DNA of 64,000 nucleotides from the IMG/VR virus record IMGVR_UViG_3300046170_000162, positions 117,946 through 181,945 of that record. The stretch is one strand, 5' to 3'. How positions within the stretch are numbered: the first letter of the stretch is position 1; every line of letters starts with the position of its first letter. This DNA comes from a virus. Under the pieces are notes generated by a model. The model made no database searches. It was not told the origin of the DNA and worked only from the letters and a program-made list of their open reading frames with translations. Positions 1 to 7,602 of this stretch are shown in pieces. The translations under genes were made by a program, and so were the position numbers.

Positions 1-2686
1 CGCGAAGAATTCTCCTCTGTCAATACTTTCAGGTGGGTTGTTGCTGCTGTCGCAAACAACTAAGAAATCGATGATGCCTCTGCGAGACTGAACCGATCTG
101 AGGAAAGGTTCCACAATGTTCTTGAATGAAGCACGAGTAAACTCGTCATTCAATTCAAAGAGTTGTGTCTTTGCTGCTACTGAGATTGCATCTTCAAGAA
201 CCAAGAACAAGCGACGAACGTTGATTCTGTCGAATGCAGATTGGTAAGAAAGTGCAGTCTTATCTCCGAAAAGGACGATGCCTTGTCCAGGGAATGCAAC
301 CACAGGGTTTACACGTGCAGCATATAGTCTGTCCCTGTGATCCTTAAGAGGTGAGTAAGCAAGTTTAATTGCATTTCTCAATTGTCCTCTGTTGAATCCA
401 GCAGGTGAGAACCACGCTTCTGAATTAAGAGTTGCGCTAAGTGTTAGACCTGCAAGGTCAGCGTTACAAGGAATGTAACGGTACTTATCGTTGTACTTAT
501 CGTAAATGTACTTATAGTTGTTATCGAAGACAGCGTATGATGTGCTAGAGAGTTTATTGAAATAATCAATACATCTGTTAACAATCACGTTGGTATCGCT
601 AAGACCGATCACGTCGTTACGTGAAGGTGAAACGTATGCCAAGCAATCCTTACGGGTTGCAGCGATGTCGATGATCTTCTGTGCTTTAGCAATTGTATCG
701 CTAGTGTCTGCCATTGAAGGACCCATCAAGATGTAATCTACATCGATGGTTTCTTTGTCAGCAACTAGATCGTATGAACCAAGGATCTCAGATCTTGAAA
801 GTGTGTAACCGTCAGTACCACCTTGAAGTGAGTATCTGAGAGTTGAACCCTTTGCAGTACCGATGATCTCACGACCAAGGGCAGTTTCTGTAGTCTTGAT
901 TGCAGCAACTTGCTTGATCAAGTCGAAGTGTCTTGAAACACCAGATCCACCAAAGTCACCGTTAGCACCAGAGTCAATATCATAGATGCTGCCAGTCTCG
1001 TGTGATCCCCAATAAACGTAGGATGAGATGTTTTTAATAACGTCTCTGTAGAACACAGTCTCGCCCTGAACGCCTTTTGCGTCAGATGACTTAGACACGA
1101 AGAGGAACTTCTCTAGAACCGCACCAGGTGTACCAGTGAGTTTGCCATCTCCATCAAGGACAAGGATGTGCATTTGGTCTTTAGAACCACCACGATCCGC
1201 AACCCAAGGTGAAGTGCTTGGTCTAGGAGCAACGTTTGACCACTTCTGTGAACCACCGAAATATCTTTCGTCGTATTCTGATCTTACAGAAGCAACGTTC
1301 ACATTAGGTGAACCTGCAACGTTGTCGTCAGATACAGTATAGTTTGCTTCGAATGCTTCGCTAGATGCATTAGTAATAGTAAGAAGTTGTCTTTCGACTG
1401 CATCTACTTTACCTTTGTCACCAGTTCTGGATCCACCAGACTCAGCACTCCAAAGAGCGATTACGTCACCAACTTCAAGAACGTCAGATGAGAGTGAGTA
1501 GTTAACATCAATCTCGACCTTTCTTGTAAGAGGATCGTAAGCAACAATTTGACCTTGAACAGGAATACTTACAGGTGAGGCAGCATCAGTTTCTGCTCTC
1601 CAGTATTGTCCGTTTTCAAAGTCGCCTGCGATGGATGCAGAATCCAATGTGACTACGACTCTGTAACCGTAAATCTTAGCACCTGCGTTAGCACCAGTGT
1701 AAGTTACGCTAGTTGTAGTTTGGAATTCCCATTCAGCAGTAGTAGGTTGTGCAAGAGAAAGGATCTGGTCAGGACCAGCGTCAGTCATTACAACTCTTAC
1801 AGAGTTACCGTAAAGACCAGGGTGTCTAGCAGCGAACTTCCAGTTATTAGAAGCGCCTTCAACATTACCTTCATACTCTTCAAGATTTCTAACCAAAGGA
1901 GCAGACACACCAGTTGAGGTCTGTTCGTTGATTGTAGTCTTACCTGCTGTAACAACAAGTCTCTTAACTGTTTGTCCGTCTGTCTGTGCAGCAGCAGTTG
2001 TTTCCAACTTACCACGCTCAACAGTTAGATCGTTACCAACAATCGCTGTAACCTTGACAATCTCGTCAGAGACCAAAAGGTGATCGTTGATAGAAACAGC
2101 AAGTGATGCTGATGAAGTAATAGTCAGTGTAGTACCACCAGCAGCAAGGGTTCCACCTTGGTTCATTGTGGTGCTGTTACCCTGACTCTTCGATCAAGGT
2201 GATGCTTGCGCCAGCAGCGTGTGAAGTTGCTGCAGTTGCAAGTTGACCACGCTGTACAGTAAGGTCATTACCTGAAACGTTAGTCACTCTAAGAACTTCA
2301 GCGTCGATCAACAGAAGATCGCTTGTCGCGAAGTCTGTCGCTGCTGTTACTGTAAGAGTAGTATCTGCACCAGAGAAAGTAGTGACAACAGTTTGTGCTG
2401 TGTCAATAGCGTTCTTAAGTGAAGAACTGTTCGCACGAATAACCTTAAGTGTACCACCGTACAGTAAGAATTGTGCTGCTGAATACCAGTATTCGTAGTT
2501 GTAGTCGTTAGGACGACCGAAGACTGCTAGGAGTTCCTTCTCGCTAGTTACGTCTACAATCTTATTAACGGGACCCTTTTCAAAGGAACCGACTATCACT
2601 GCCACATTATCTAGAGTTGCGTTAGCAACCGTAGTCAGATCCTTTTCAAGTACCACGACCCCTGGCGAAAGTTGGGTAGATGCCAT
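1..2686 (-). CDS. 18: Contractile tail sheath protein gp18, 3' end beyond window, one apparent frameshift
   Basis: Forms the contractile sheath around the tail tube of T4-like phages. The start at 2686 has a good Shine-Dalgarno (AGGAG) and a late promoter at 2725. The first 169 codons match the sheath N-terminus (SPGVVVLEKDLTTV) and stop at TAA 2177-2179. The frame one base away is open without a stop from there to position 1 and ends in the sheath C-terminal signature SRRGIIDFLVVCD. Dropping one G of the GGG at 2180-2182 joins the two parts smoothly. About 895 residues are visible, well above the 659 of T4 gp18. Part of the excess is a tandem beta-domain insertion at residues about 107-240, and the break lies between its two copies. 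Roughly 60 C-terminal residues should lie outside. The identity is secure; the cause of the frameshift is not. Confidence 0.93.
1957..2371 (-). repeat. Tandem duplicated beta domain inside the sheath gene
   Basis: Two roughly 60-residue copies lie side by side. Each has a TTLTV/TTLTI start, a central GNDLTVQRG or GNDLTVERG motif and a T/A-rich end. Copy 1 covers about 2192-2371 and copy 2 about 1957-2145. The copies are diverged at protein level, so the duplication is old. This is inserted relative to T4 gp18, probably in a surface-exposed region. Confidence 0.75.
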
Positions 2687-2724
2687 TGGTTAGCTCCTGA
2701 AAAAATCTCAATCTATGCTGATAT

Positions 2725-2731
2725 TATTTAG
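2725..2731 (-). promoter_or_regulatory. Late promoter (CTAAATA) of gp18
   Basis: ACTAAATAA lies in the 84-base gap upstream of gp18, about 40 bases before the ATG. It matches the T4-type late promoter (TATAAATA) in its cyanophage form CTAAATA. Nothing else is evident in this gap. Confidence 0.65.
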
Positions 2732-2770
2732 TAAAAGGTACTGTTCAAGCGGGGAAACGGAACGTGAACA

Positions 2771-3004
2771 TTACCAGTCGGGATAGTCAAACTCCTTACG
2801 CTGCTTTGGTTTTGAATTTCTAGTCTTACTTATTCTTTTCTTTGTACAGTATTTGCATTCATACGAATATGCAGAGGGGTTTTGTCCTCTGTCTTTTCTA
2901 GTCTTATAAAAATTATCAGTGAGCGAGAGAGTTCTCAGGCATTTTCTACATTGCCTATCAACAAAGAGGAACTGCTCTAGACCCAGTTCGTCTTCTATAC
3001 TCAC
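2771..3004 (-). CDS. Small Cys4 zinc-finger-like protein
   Basis: A 77-residue protein with two CxxC pairs (CRKC near residue 19 and CKYC near residue 50), the arrangement of a small zinc finger or treble clef. The rest is basic (many Lys/Arg) with an acidic, aromatic tail (EFDYPDW), so nucleic-acid binding is plausible. The GTG start overlaps the stop of the preceding 36-codon gene (GTGA), which implies translational coupling. It sits between the large terminase and sheath genes. The metal-binding role is inferred from the cysteines only, and no specific function is recognised. Confidence 0.75.
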   Translation of the reverse strand: MSIEDELGLEQFLFVDRQCRKCLRTLSLTDNFYKTRKDRGQNPSAYSYECKYCTKKRISKTRNSKPKQRKEFDYPDW

Positions 3005-3111
3005 TGTTCCTCACTCTTCCTTGCTGCGTAACCTAGTACGAATCCAAAAGAAAACAACACTAAGGTTATTAGTGCTGTTGCTAGGTTAAGTAAAATGCCT
3101 TCCGTACTCAT
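3001..3111 (-). CDS. Tiny single-pass membrane protein (36 aa)
   Basis: A 36-residue reading frame whose ATG overlaps the terminase stop (ATGA at 3108-3111) and whose TGA overlaps the next gene's GTG. Residues about 5-30 form one hydrophobic helix (ILLNLATALITLVLFSFGFV), followed by a short charged tail ending RKSEEQ. The two overlapping junctions and the clean membrane-protein composition argue that it is real despite its length. Role unknown; it is one of several single-helix proteins clustered around the terminase gene. Confidence 0.7.
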   Translation of the reverse strand: MSTEGILLNLATALITLVLFSFGFVLGYAARKSEEQ

Positions 3112-4754
3112 TTGTAATCCCACATATAGGAGCGATCGCCATATTCATCGGTATGCCAGACTTGTCCTTCGGGGTCTACGAATGATTCGTTAGTGAGACC
3201 ATCATCCATAAATCCAAAGGGTGCCATATCCGCTTCAATTGCTTCGCGTTGTTCTTGATACATTCTAGCACGAATGTCGTTATCGTGGAGTTCTTTAAAA
3301 TAATCCTGTACTGCCAACCAAGAGAACATCACAAGACACATAGCAAGGTCATCGTTGCAACCTTCTTCTGCTGCCCACGACTGCCCTTTTTGAATGAAGG
3401 TAGTTAGTTCAGAGATAATATCATAATCACATAGAACTAACTTATCATCTTCTAGCAACTGCTTCAGGTTAGAACAACCAATCTTTTTAACAGAGGTTGA
3501 CATCTTGACACCCAGTTGTACCTTACCACCAGAGAATCCTTGACCGACAACTTGTCCTGCTCTACCACGCATTGCTGCCATTAGTAGATTGTCATACTCA
3601 AGATCATACTGTATAATATCTGCAACCTGACCACCAATGTCATTTATTTCTACAAGAATGTAAGCGTGGTTATATGCTCTTGCAACCTGACAAATAATAT
3701 CAGGGAATAACATAGGTTTAACTTCATTATTTCTATACTTAGCAACTAACTTATATGGAACGGTAGTTGTATCGAACAGTGTGAATGCACTGTAGTCTCC
3801 ATCAATACCTCTTGCTACGTCCACTGTCATCGTATAATTATGTTCCGCTTCTGGTTTACTGAATACATCAAGACCATTTTGTTTTTCTATTGGTTCGTCA
3901 TATGTCATCACTCTCAACTTACTGGGAGAGATCAGAGTATCTACAGATCCAAGGAACTCACATTCAAACTCAACACGGAACTGTTGTTCACTTGTGTTAC
4001 GGATTGTTTGTGCTTTCCAATCAGCATCTCTTCCTGGTACCTGAGACCAGTGAACTTCTGTAGGGATATATTCATTAGTACCACGCTCTGCATCGTGCCA
4101 GAGTTTGTAGTACATATTCATCCCGTGAGGGGTAGAGATGATAATAACCTTAGTGGATTTACCAGAAGAAATAGTAGGATAGACAGAACTAAAAAACTGA
4201 TCTGCAATGTTATTCGGAACGAACGCGAATTCGTCCAGAAATATGACGTTAAAAGACATACCCCTGACGGCACTAGCGCTAGTAGATGCAGCAAGGAGTT
4301 TACTTCCGTTCTCCAATTCCACTGACCCTTTGTTCCAACCAATAATACCTTGCTGCATCCATTTAGGAAGATTCTCATAACTGAGTTGTAAACGTCCAAG
4401 CATTTCTCGTGCAGTTGCTGCTTTGTTTGCGAGGATTGCGACATTGACGTTATCGTTAAAGATTACATACCATAATAGATATGCGGTAACAACCGTTGAC
4501 TTACCACTTTGTCTTGGTAACTTAGCAATATTAAATCTATTCTCGTGGAATCTATCTACCATCTCCTCTTGGAAATCGTACAGATTAAATGGGATGACAC
4601 CCTCATCCAGCGACACAATTTTAATGTATGTCTTAATAAAGTAAATAGGATCACCCGCACATTTAATAAACTCCTTCACCTGTTTGGGTGTGAAGTTAGT
4701 ATGTACGTTTGCCTTCTTTAAATTGGGGTTGCCTAGATATGCATCAAGACCCAT
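3108..4754 (-). CDS. 17: Terminase large subunit gp17
   Basis: ATP-driven DNA packaging motor and headful nuclease, which docks on the portal during head filling. The N-terminal ATPase has Walker A RQSGKST (residues 81-87), Walker B VIFLDE (170-175) and a coupling motif IISTPHG (about 205-211). The C-terminal RNase H-like nuclease has acidic residues D312 (TVDVARG), E369 (LVEIND) and D468/D469 (GCNDDLA). At 548 residues it is slightly shorter than T4 gp17 (610). It overlaps a membrane-protein gene at the start and a 36-codon gene at the stop. In T4 it directly follows gene 16; here an islet of about 4 kb separates them. Confidence 0.97.
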   Translation of the reverse strand: MGLDAYLGNPNLKKANVHTNFTPKQVKEFIKCAGDPIYFIKTYIKIVSLDEGVIPFNLYDFQEEMVDRFHENRFNIAKLPRQSGKSTVVTAYLLWYVIFNDNVNVAILANKAATAREMLGRLQLSYENLPKWMQQGIIGWNKGSVELENGSKLLAASTSASAVRGMSFNVIFLDEFAFVPNNIADQFFSSVYPTISSGKSTKVIIISTPHGMNMYYKLWHDAERGTNEYIPTEVHWSQVPGRDADWKAQTIRNTSEQQFRVEFECEFLGSVDTLISPSKLRVMTYDEPIEKQNGLDVFSKPEAEHNYTMTVDVARGIDGDYSAFTLFDTTTVPYKLVAKYRNNEVKPMLFPDIICQVARAYNHAYILVEINDIGGQVADIIQYDLEYDNLLMAAMRGRAGQVVGQGFSGGKVQLGVKMSTSVKKIGCSNLKQLLEDDKLVLCDYDIISELTTFIQKGQSWAAEEGCNDDLAMCLVMFSWLAVQDYFKELHDNDIRARMYQEQREAIEADMAPFGFMDDGLTNESFVDPEGQVWHTDEYGDRSYMWDYK

Positions 4755-5013
4755 CTTCTTCCTTCTCTTTCAAACTATCTATACGCTTCTTCAGTTCTTG
4801 ATACCCGTCGTACTCTTCCTCAGAAACCTCGATCTCTCTAAACCTTACAGACATTAGTTCTTCACCTGGTTGGGGTGCTTCAGGATGCTTTGGTGTGGGA
4901 GGTTTACTCATCTCTATATTAATAGATTGAATATTACTCCACATCATTGCAAACGCAGCACCACCAATAGCGACTAAACATCCAAGATAAAGAAATGCTT
5001 CAAAGTTGTTCAT
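4744..5013 (-). CDS. N-terminally anchored membrane protein upstream of gp17
   Basis: An 89-residue protein with one N-terminal hydrophobic helix (about residues 5-26), a Pro-rich linker (KPPTPKHPEAP) and a charged Glu/Lys-rich C-terminus that could form a helix or coiled coil. It overlaps the gp17 start by 11 bases, suggesting coupled translation. Its ATG directly abuts the stop of the preceding gene. I recognise the type from cyanophage terminase neighbourhoods but know no function. Confidence 0.8.
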   Translation of the reverse strand: MNNFEAFLYLGCLVAIGGAAFAMMWSNIQSINIEMSKPPTPKHPEAPQPGEELMSVRFREIEVSEEEYDGYQELKKRIDSLKEKEEDGS

Positions 5014-5217
5014 TTAGTTTTCGATATACTTTTCTAGTACCTCTAGTTGATCGTGATAATGTGAGATTTGATCTAGTTCACTTTCAATCGCTGCCATAAT
5101 ATCTGGATGCTCTCCGATACCAACAGGATTGGTAAGATAAACTTCGACGTTCATCTTATGCTTTTCAATGTTCCCTAGGGCGTGCAGTTTAACTGCTTCA
5201 ATTAGTTTCTGTTTCAT
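5014..5217 (-). CDS. Conserved small protein, function unknown
   Basis: A 67-residue acidic protein, probably helical (EKHKMNVEVYLTNPVGIGE in the middle, HYHDQLEVLEKYIEN at the end), with no membrane segment or cysteine. It sits four bases after the nuclease gene and is directly followed by the next gene's ATG, so it is part of the same operon. The spacing of charged and hydrophobic residues suggests a short helical hairpin. No function recognised. Confidence 0.75.
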   Translation of the reverse strand: MKQKLIEAVKLHALGNIEKHKMNVEVYLTNPVGIGEHPDIMAAIESELDQISHYHDQLEVLEKYIEN

Positions 5218-5221
5218 TAGA

Positions 5222-5683
5222 TTATTCAGTAAGTGTGCCTCGTGCTCTACGAAGTTGTCTTAATTCTTCAAAGTCTTTTTGTTTTGTGCCGCCATCATAT
5301 GGCCAAGCATAACCCTCACCAATCATTTCTTCGTTGATTGACACTGACTCGTCCCCAATATATAACCATCCAAGAAGACGCCCATACTTACCGACACCAC
5401 CAACAAGTTCAGTCCTAATAAACAACTGATCATCACCAGCAATGGTTGATTCAAGTTTACCTTTGAGCCAATTTGTTGCATCGATACCAAGTGCTTTCTC
5501 TTCTAGATTACGGGTTCTTTTCTCAGGAGTATCGACTCCTGCAATTCTTACCCGTTCTTTTTTATATAGTTCGAAACCAAGATCGATTGTTACGTCAATA
5601 GTGTCCCCGTCAAGGACTCTGTTGATCTCCGTCACTCGGAAGTTGTAACAACTCTTCCTGCTCGGGGGCACCATTTCTGCCAT
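5222..5683 (-). CDS. Staphylococcal nuclease-like (SNase/thermonuclease) endonuclease
   Basis: A Ca-dependent phosphodiesterase fold, 153 residues. The SNase catalytic set appears intact: D25/D27 in the DGDTID motif, R46, D51 and E54 in VRIAGVDTPE, and R102 in KYGR. No secretion signal is present. The start at 5683 has AAGGAG nine bases upstream. This start lies inside the end of the preceding membrane-protein gene (74-base overlap in another frame). Possible roles are host-DNA degradation or DNA processing near packaging; the sequence does not decide between them. Confidence 0.88.
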   Translation of the reverse strand: MAEMVPPSRKSCYNFRVTEINRVLDGDTIDVTIDLGFELYKKERVRIAGVDTPEKRTRNLEEKALGIDATNWLKGKLESTIAGDDQLFIRTELVGGVGKYGRLLGWLYIGDESVSINEEMIGEGYAWPYDGGTKQKDFEELRQLRRARGTLTE

Positions 5684-5819
5684 CGTTCATCTCCTTGAAT
5701 GATCCTTTCAATATGTAGTAGATATACCAACTTACTATTATGAGAAGGATTGCAACCATCCAGATAACACCCCATACGGGGTCACCGTAATTTTCGTGAG
5801 TCCTAAGAACTAGTTCCAT
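5610..5819 (-). CDS. Small single-pass membrane protein
   Basis: A 69-residue protein with one strong hydrophobic helix (WGVIWMVAILLIIVSWYIYY, about residues 16-35) and a polar, acidic C-terminus. Its ATG follows the preceding TAG without a gap (TAGATG), typical of coupled translation. The last 74 bases overlap the nuclease gene in a different frame. Both are retained because each has its own initiation context. The topology resembles many small phage membrane proteins, including some holins or spanins, but nothing proves such a role. Confidence 0.72.
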   Translation of the reverse strand: MELVLRTHENYGDPVWGVIWMVAILLIIVSWYIYYILKGSFKEMNDGRNGAPEQEELLQLPSDGDQQSP

Positions 5820-6164
5820 CTAACCCATTATGTTTACATCTATTCCTAAGAATGGTGCGATCTTTCCAATGACTCTCAGAAAACCATCGACAAACGCACC
5901 AAGGAATGCGAATCCAAGCAACATACTAATAAGTGAAGCATTACGATTATGCCTACGAATCTTATCTTCAATCATTTCATCCACTTCATCACGTGTTGGA
6001 TGGTTGGGTAGAATTTCTTTAAAACGATTTGTCATTGGTTCGTCTCCAAGTTCGGGTAGATGGAAATCGAAGTCTATAATATCTTCGGATGCCCAAAAAT
6101 CTTCCCAATCTTTTGGTGAATCGGTTACGTCTTTTATCTCTGGTTTTTCTGGTGTTTGAGTCAT
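5820..6164 (-). CDS. C-terminally anchored membrane protein
   Basis: A 114-residue protein with an acidic N-terminal half (DWEDFWASEDIIDFDFHLPE), a basic stretch (KIRRHNRN) and a C-terminal hydrophobic region about residues 78-108 that could form one long or two short membrane helices. It is followed directly by another membrane protein and preceded by plastocyanin with a one-base gap. No family recognised. Confidence 0.75.
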   Translation of the reverse strand: MTQTPEKPEIKDVTDSPKDWEDFWASEDIIDFDFHLPELGDEPMTNRFKEILPNHPTRDEVDEMIEDKIRRHNRNASLISMLLGFAFLGAFVDGFLRVIGKIAPFLGIDVNIMG

Positions 6165-6165
6165 T

Positions 6166-6489
6166 TTAGTTTACGTGAATTGTTCCAGTCATTCCTGCTC
6201 CTTGATGTGGACCACAAAAGAATTCGTAGTCTCCAGCATCAGCAAAAAGGATGTCTTGAGATTCACCAGGGGAGAACATAAGAGACTCTCTGGATAAATC
6301 TGCTCGACCTTCTACAATGATATTATGTGGAGGCAACATATTATTCACAAAGTGAACAGTATCACCTGCAGATATGGTAATATCGTTAGGTTCGAAAACT
6401 AGGTTTCCATTGCTTCCCATAGTTACATCAACAGCATACACAGGGAATGCAAAGAACAACGTAGCAACGAATGCTAAAATGAACTTCAT
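6166..6489 (-). CDS. petE: Plastocyanin (type-1 copper electron carrier)
   Basis: A luminal copper protein that carries electrons from cytochrome b6f to photosystem I, known as an auxiliary metabolic gene in cyanophages. A signal peptide (MKFILAFVATLFFAFPVYA) is followed by an 88-residue cupredoxin domain with all four copper ligands: H55 (PPHNI), C92, H95 and M100 (FFCGPHQGAGM). The ATG at 6489 is chosen because it begins a clean signal peptide; a TTG five codons upstream is less likely. It is presumably exported to the thylakoid lumen to keep photosynthetic electron flow going during infection. A sigma70-like promoter lies upstream of the preceding gene. Confidence 0.93.
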   Translation of the reverse strand: MKFILAFVATLFFAFPVYAVDVTMGSNGNLVFEPNDITISAGDTVHFVNNMLPPHNIIVEGRADLSRESLMFSPGESQDILFADAGDYEFFCGPHQGAGMTGTIHVN

Positions 6490-6546
6490 ACTTAAGTTTA
6501 TCAACTAGAAGTATTTAACTGTGTACAAAAATGAGTTTATGGTTAG

Positions 6547-6804
6547 TCAGGAATCCCTGTTTTTACCAAACACACTGATTGCACCGTCAACAAAACCACG
6601 TCGATAATCCCAAGTATCACCACCTATTTGCCCTCTCTTAGGGTTGATGCACTTGTCGTAATCTGGATCGGTATCACTAATATTATTGCATACTAATCCT
6701 GCTAAGTCTAGTTCGTTACCTTTAGCGCCAGTACCAGTCCAACGGTGTTCACCGTTTAACCAAGTAGCACCACATTTGTCACAAACCTTTTGCTCAAATT
6801 GCAT
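6547..6804 (-). CDS. Small Cys-rich (zinc-ribbon-like) conserved protein
   Basis: An 85-residue protein starting MQFEQKVCDKCGATW, with a CxxC pair at residues 8-11 and further cysteines near residues 39 and 52, giving four possible zinc ligands. The second half has the motif GGDTWDYRRGFVDGA. It is the first gene after a sigma70-like promoter at 6832-6860 and lies immediately upstream of plastocyanin. This makes the pair a candidate transcriptional unit. Function unknown. Confidence 0.75.
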   Translation of the reverse strand: MQFEQKVCDKCGATWLNGEHRWTGTGAKGNELDLAGLVCNNISDTDPDYDKCINPKRGQIGGDTWDYRRGFVDGAISVFGKNRDS

Positions 6805-6831
6805 TGGTGGTCTCCCACAGGTTACTAGAAG

Positions 6832-6860
6832 AATTTAGGATAATAAATGATATATGTCAA
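6832..6860 (-). promoter_or_regulatory. Sigma70-like promoter of the plastocyanin cassette
   Basis: On the minus strand, TTGACA (6855-6860, perfect -35) is followed after 17 bases by TAAATT (6832-6837, four of six matches to -10). It sits in a 121-base gap that otherwise contains only a weak hairpin (CTCTT-CGCA-AAGAG, 6865-6878). Host-like promoters are unexpected inside a late structural region, so this suggests separate or earlier expression of the downstream genes. Confidence 0.6.
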
Positions 6861-6925
6861 GAAACTCTTTGCGAAGAGATCCGTTACCGCAAGGTGAAAC
6901 TTTGCTCTACCAATATTTTTATCCA

Positions 6926-7462
6926 TTAGCACTTCCACTTGCGTAATGCTAATGCTTTACGAGTGGGTTTACCTTTCTCATCTTTCATCGGTCCTTTGAC
7001 TCCACCCATTCTAGCGCAGAAAGATCTTTTCCTAGGACCCCCTTCAGGTTGAGGTGCTTTAAGATCAGACCCAGGATTTTCTCTCTCATAAGATTTTCTG
7101 CCCTTTTCGTTGAGTCCACCTTCTTTATTCTTTCCTTCCTTTCTTTGCCAAGCACTTTCATTTACGTCCTTGTCCTGTAGGAAGGAGACAGGAGATTTTT
7201 CTGGTTTCTTTTTCTTCTTACTATCCTTACCACCAAGTGCTGCCTTAGCAACTTTACCTGCTGAGTATGGATTATCTTTCTCTTTATTTCTCTTCGTATC
7301 ATTACGAATCTCTCTCATCTTTAATGCGTGAGAGATCTTTCTTCTGGCAGAAGGTCTACCAATAGGAGGATTAGTTTTATCAATTGCTCGCGCTACAGAG
7401 AGTCCCACACCTTCTTCGATGGGGTCATCTTTAGTGTCTTGGAATTCTCTGAACGATTTCAT
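6926..7462 (-). CDS. Lys/Arg-rich DUF6321-like protein, probable internal head protein
   Basis: 178 residues, strongly basic. The C-terminal part (about 103-178: SAWQRKEGKNKEGG, NPGSDLKAPQPEGGPRKRSF, CARMGGVKGPM) matches what I know as DUF6321, found in cyanophage proteins. The N-terminus MKSFREFQ resembles the T4 capsid-targeting peptide (MKTYQEF), and PIEE-GVG at residues 14-20 fits the gp21 prohead protease consensus (I/L)xE before a small residue. Directly after that site comes SVARAIDK, similar to a motif in the gene at 7595-8278. I infer packaging inside the head with maturation cleavage. Start overlaps the upstream stop (ATGA). Confidence 0.8.
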   Translation of the reverse strand: MKSFREFQDTKDDPIEEGVGLSVARAIDKTNPPIGRPSARRKISHALKMREIRNDTKRNKEKDNPYSAGKVAKAALGGKDSKKKKKPEKSPVSFLQDKDVNESAWQRKEGKNKEGGLNEKGRKSYERENPGSDLKAPQPEGGPRKRSFCARMGGVKGPMKDEKGKPTRKALALRKWKC

Positions 7463-7602
7463 TTTTCCTTGTTGTTTTTAGGGTTGGATGCACAATTTGC
7501 TTCGTGCTTTTCGATCCAGGTTTTAGGACGCCAATGTCCTTGGGGTGAAGTTAATCCACAATACTGGCATACCCACTGTGCGTTGTCGTTTTGATCAGCC
7601 AT
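7459..7602 (-). CDS. Tiny zinc-finger protein (47 aa)
   Basis: Starts MADQNDNAQWVCQYCG. Cys12 and Cys15, then H21, H31 and C35, give a plausible C2HC-type zinc site. The ATG overlaps the stop of the preceding gene (ATGGCTGA) and the TGA overlaps the next ATG, so it is translationally coupled on both sides. A longer upstream extension of the frame merely overlaps the preceding gene and lacks support. Probably nucleic-acid or protein binding; specific role unknown. Confidence 0.78.
   Translation of the reverse strand: MADQNDNAQWVCQYCGLTSPQGHWRPKTWIEKHEANCASNPKNNKEK

Noticed and set aside
3840-4325. Plus-strand 161-codon frame within the terminase gene
   Set aside because: Fully antisense to gp17, with no recognisable protein features.
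6490-6504. Upstream TTG start for plastocyanin
   Set aside because: It would add five residues before a perfectly formed signal peptide; the ATG at 6489 is the natural start.
6865-6878. Terminator before the plastocyanin promoter
   Set aside because: Five-pair stem with a poor T-tract; mentioned only in the promoter entry.
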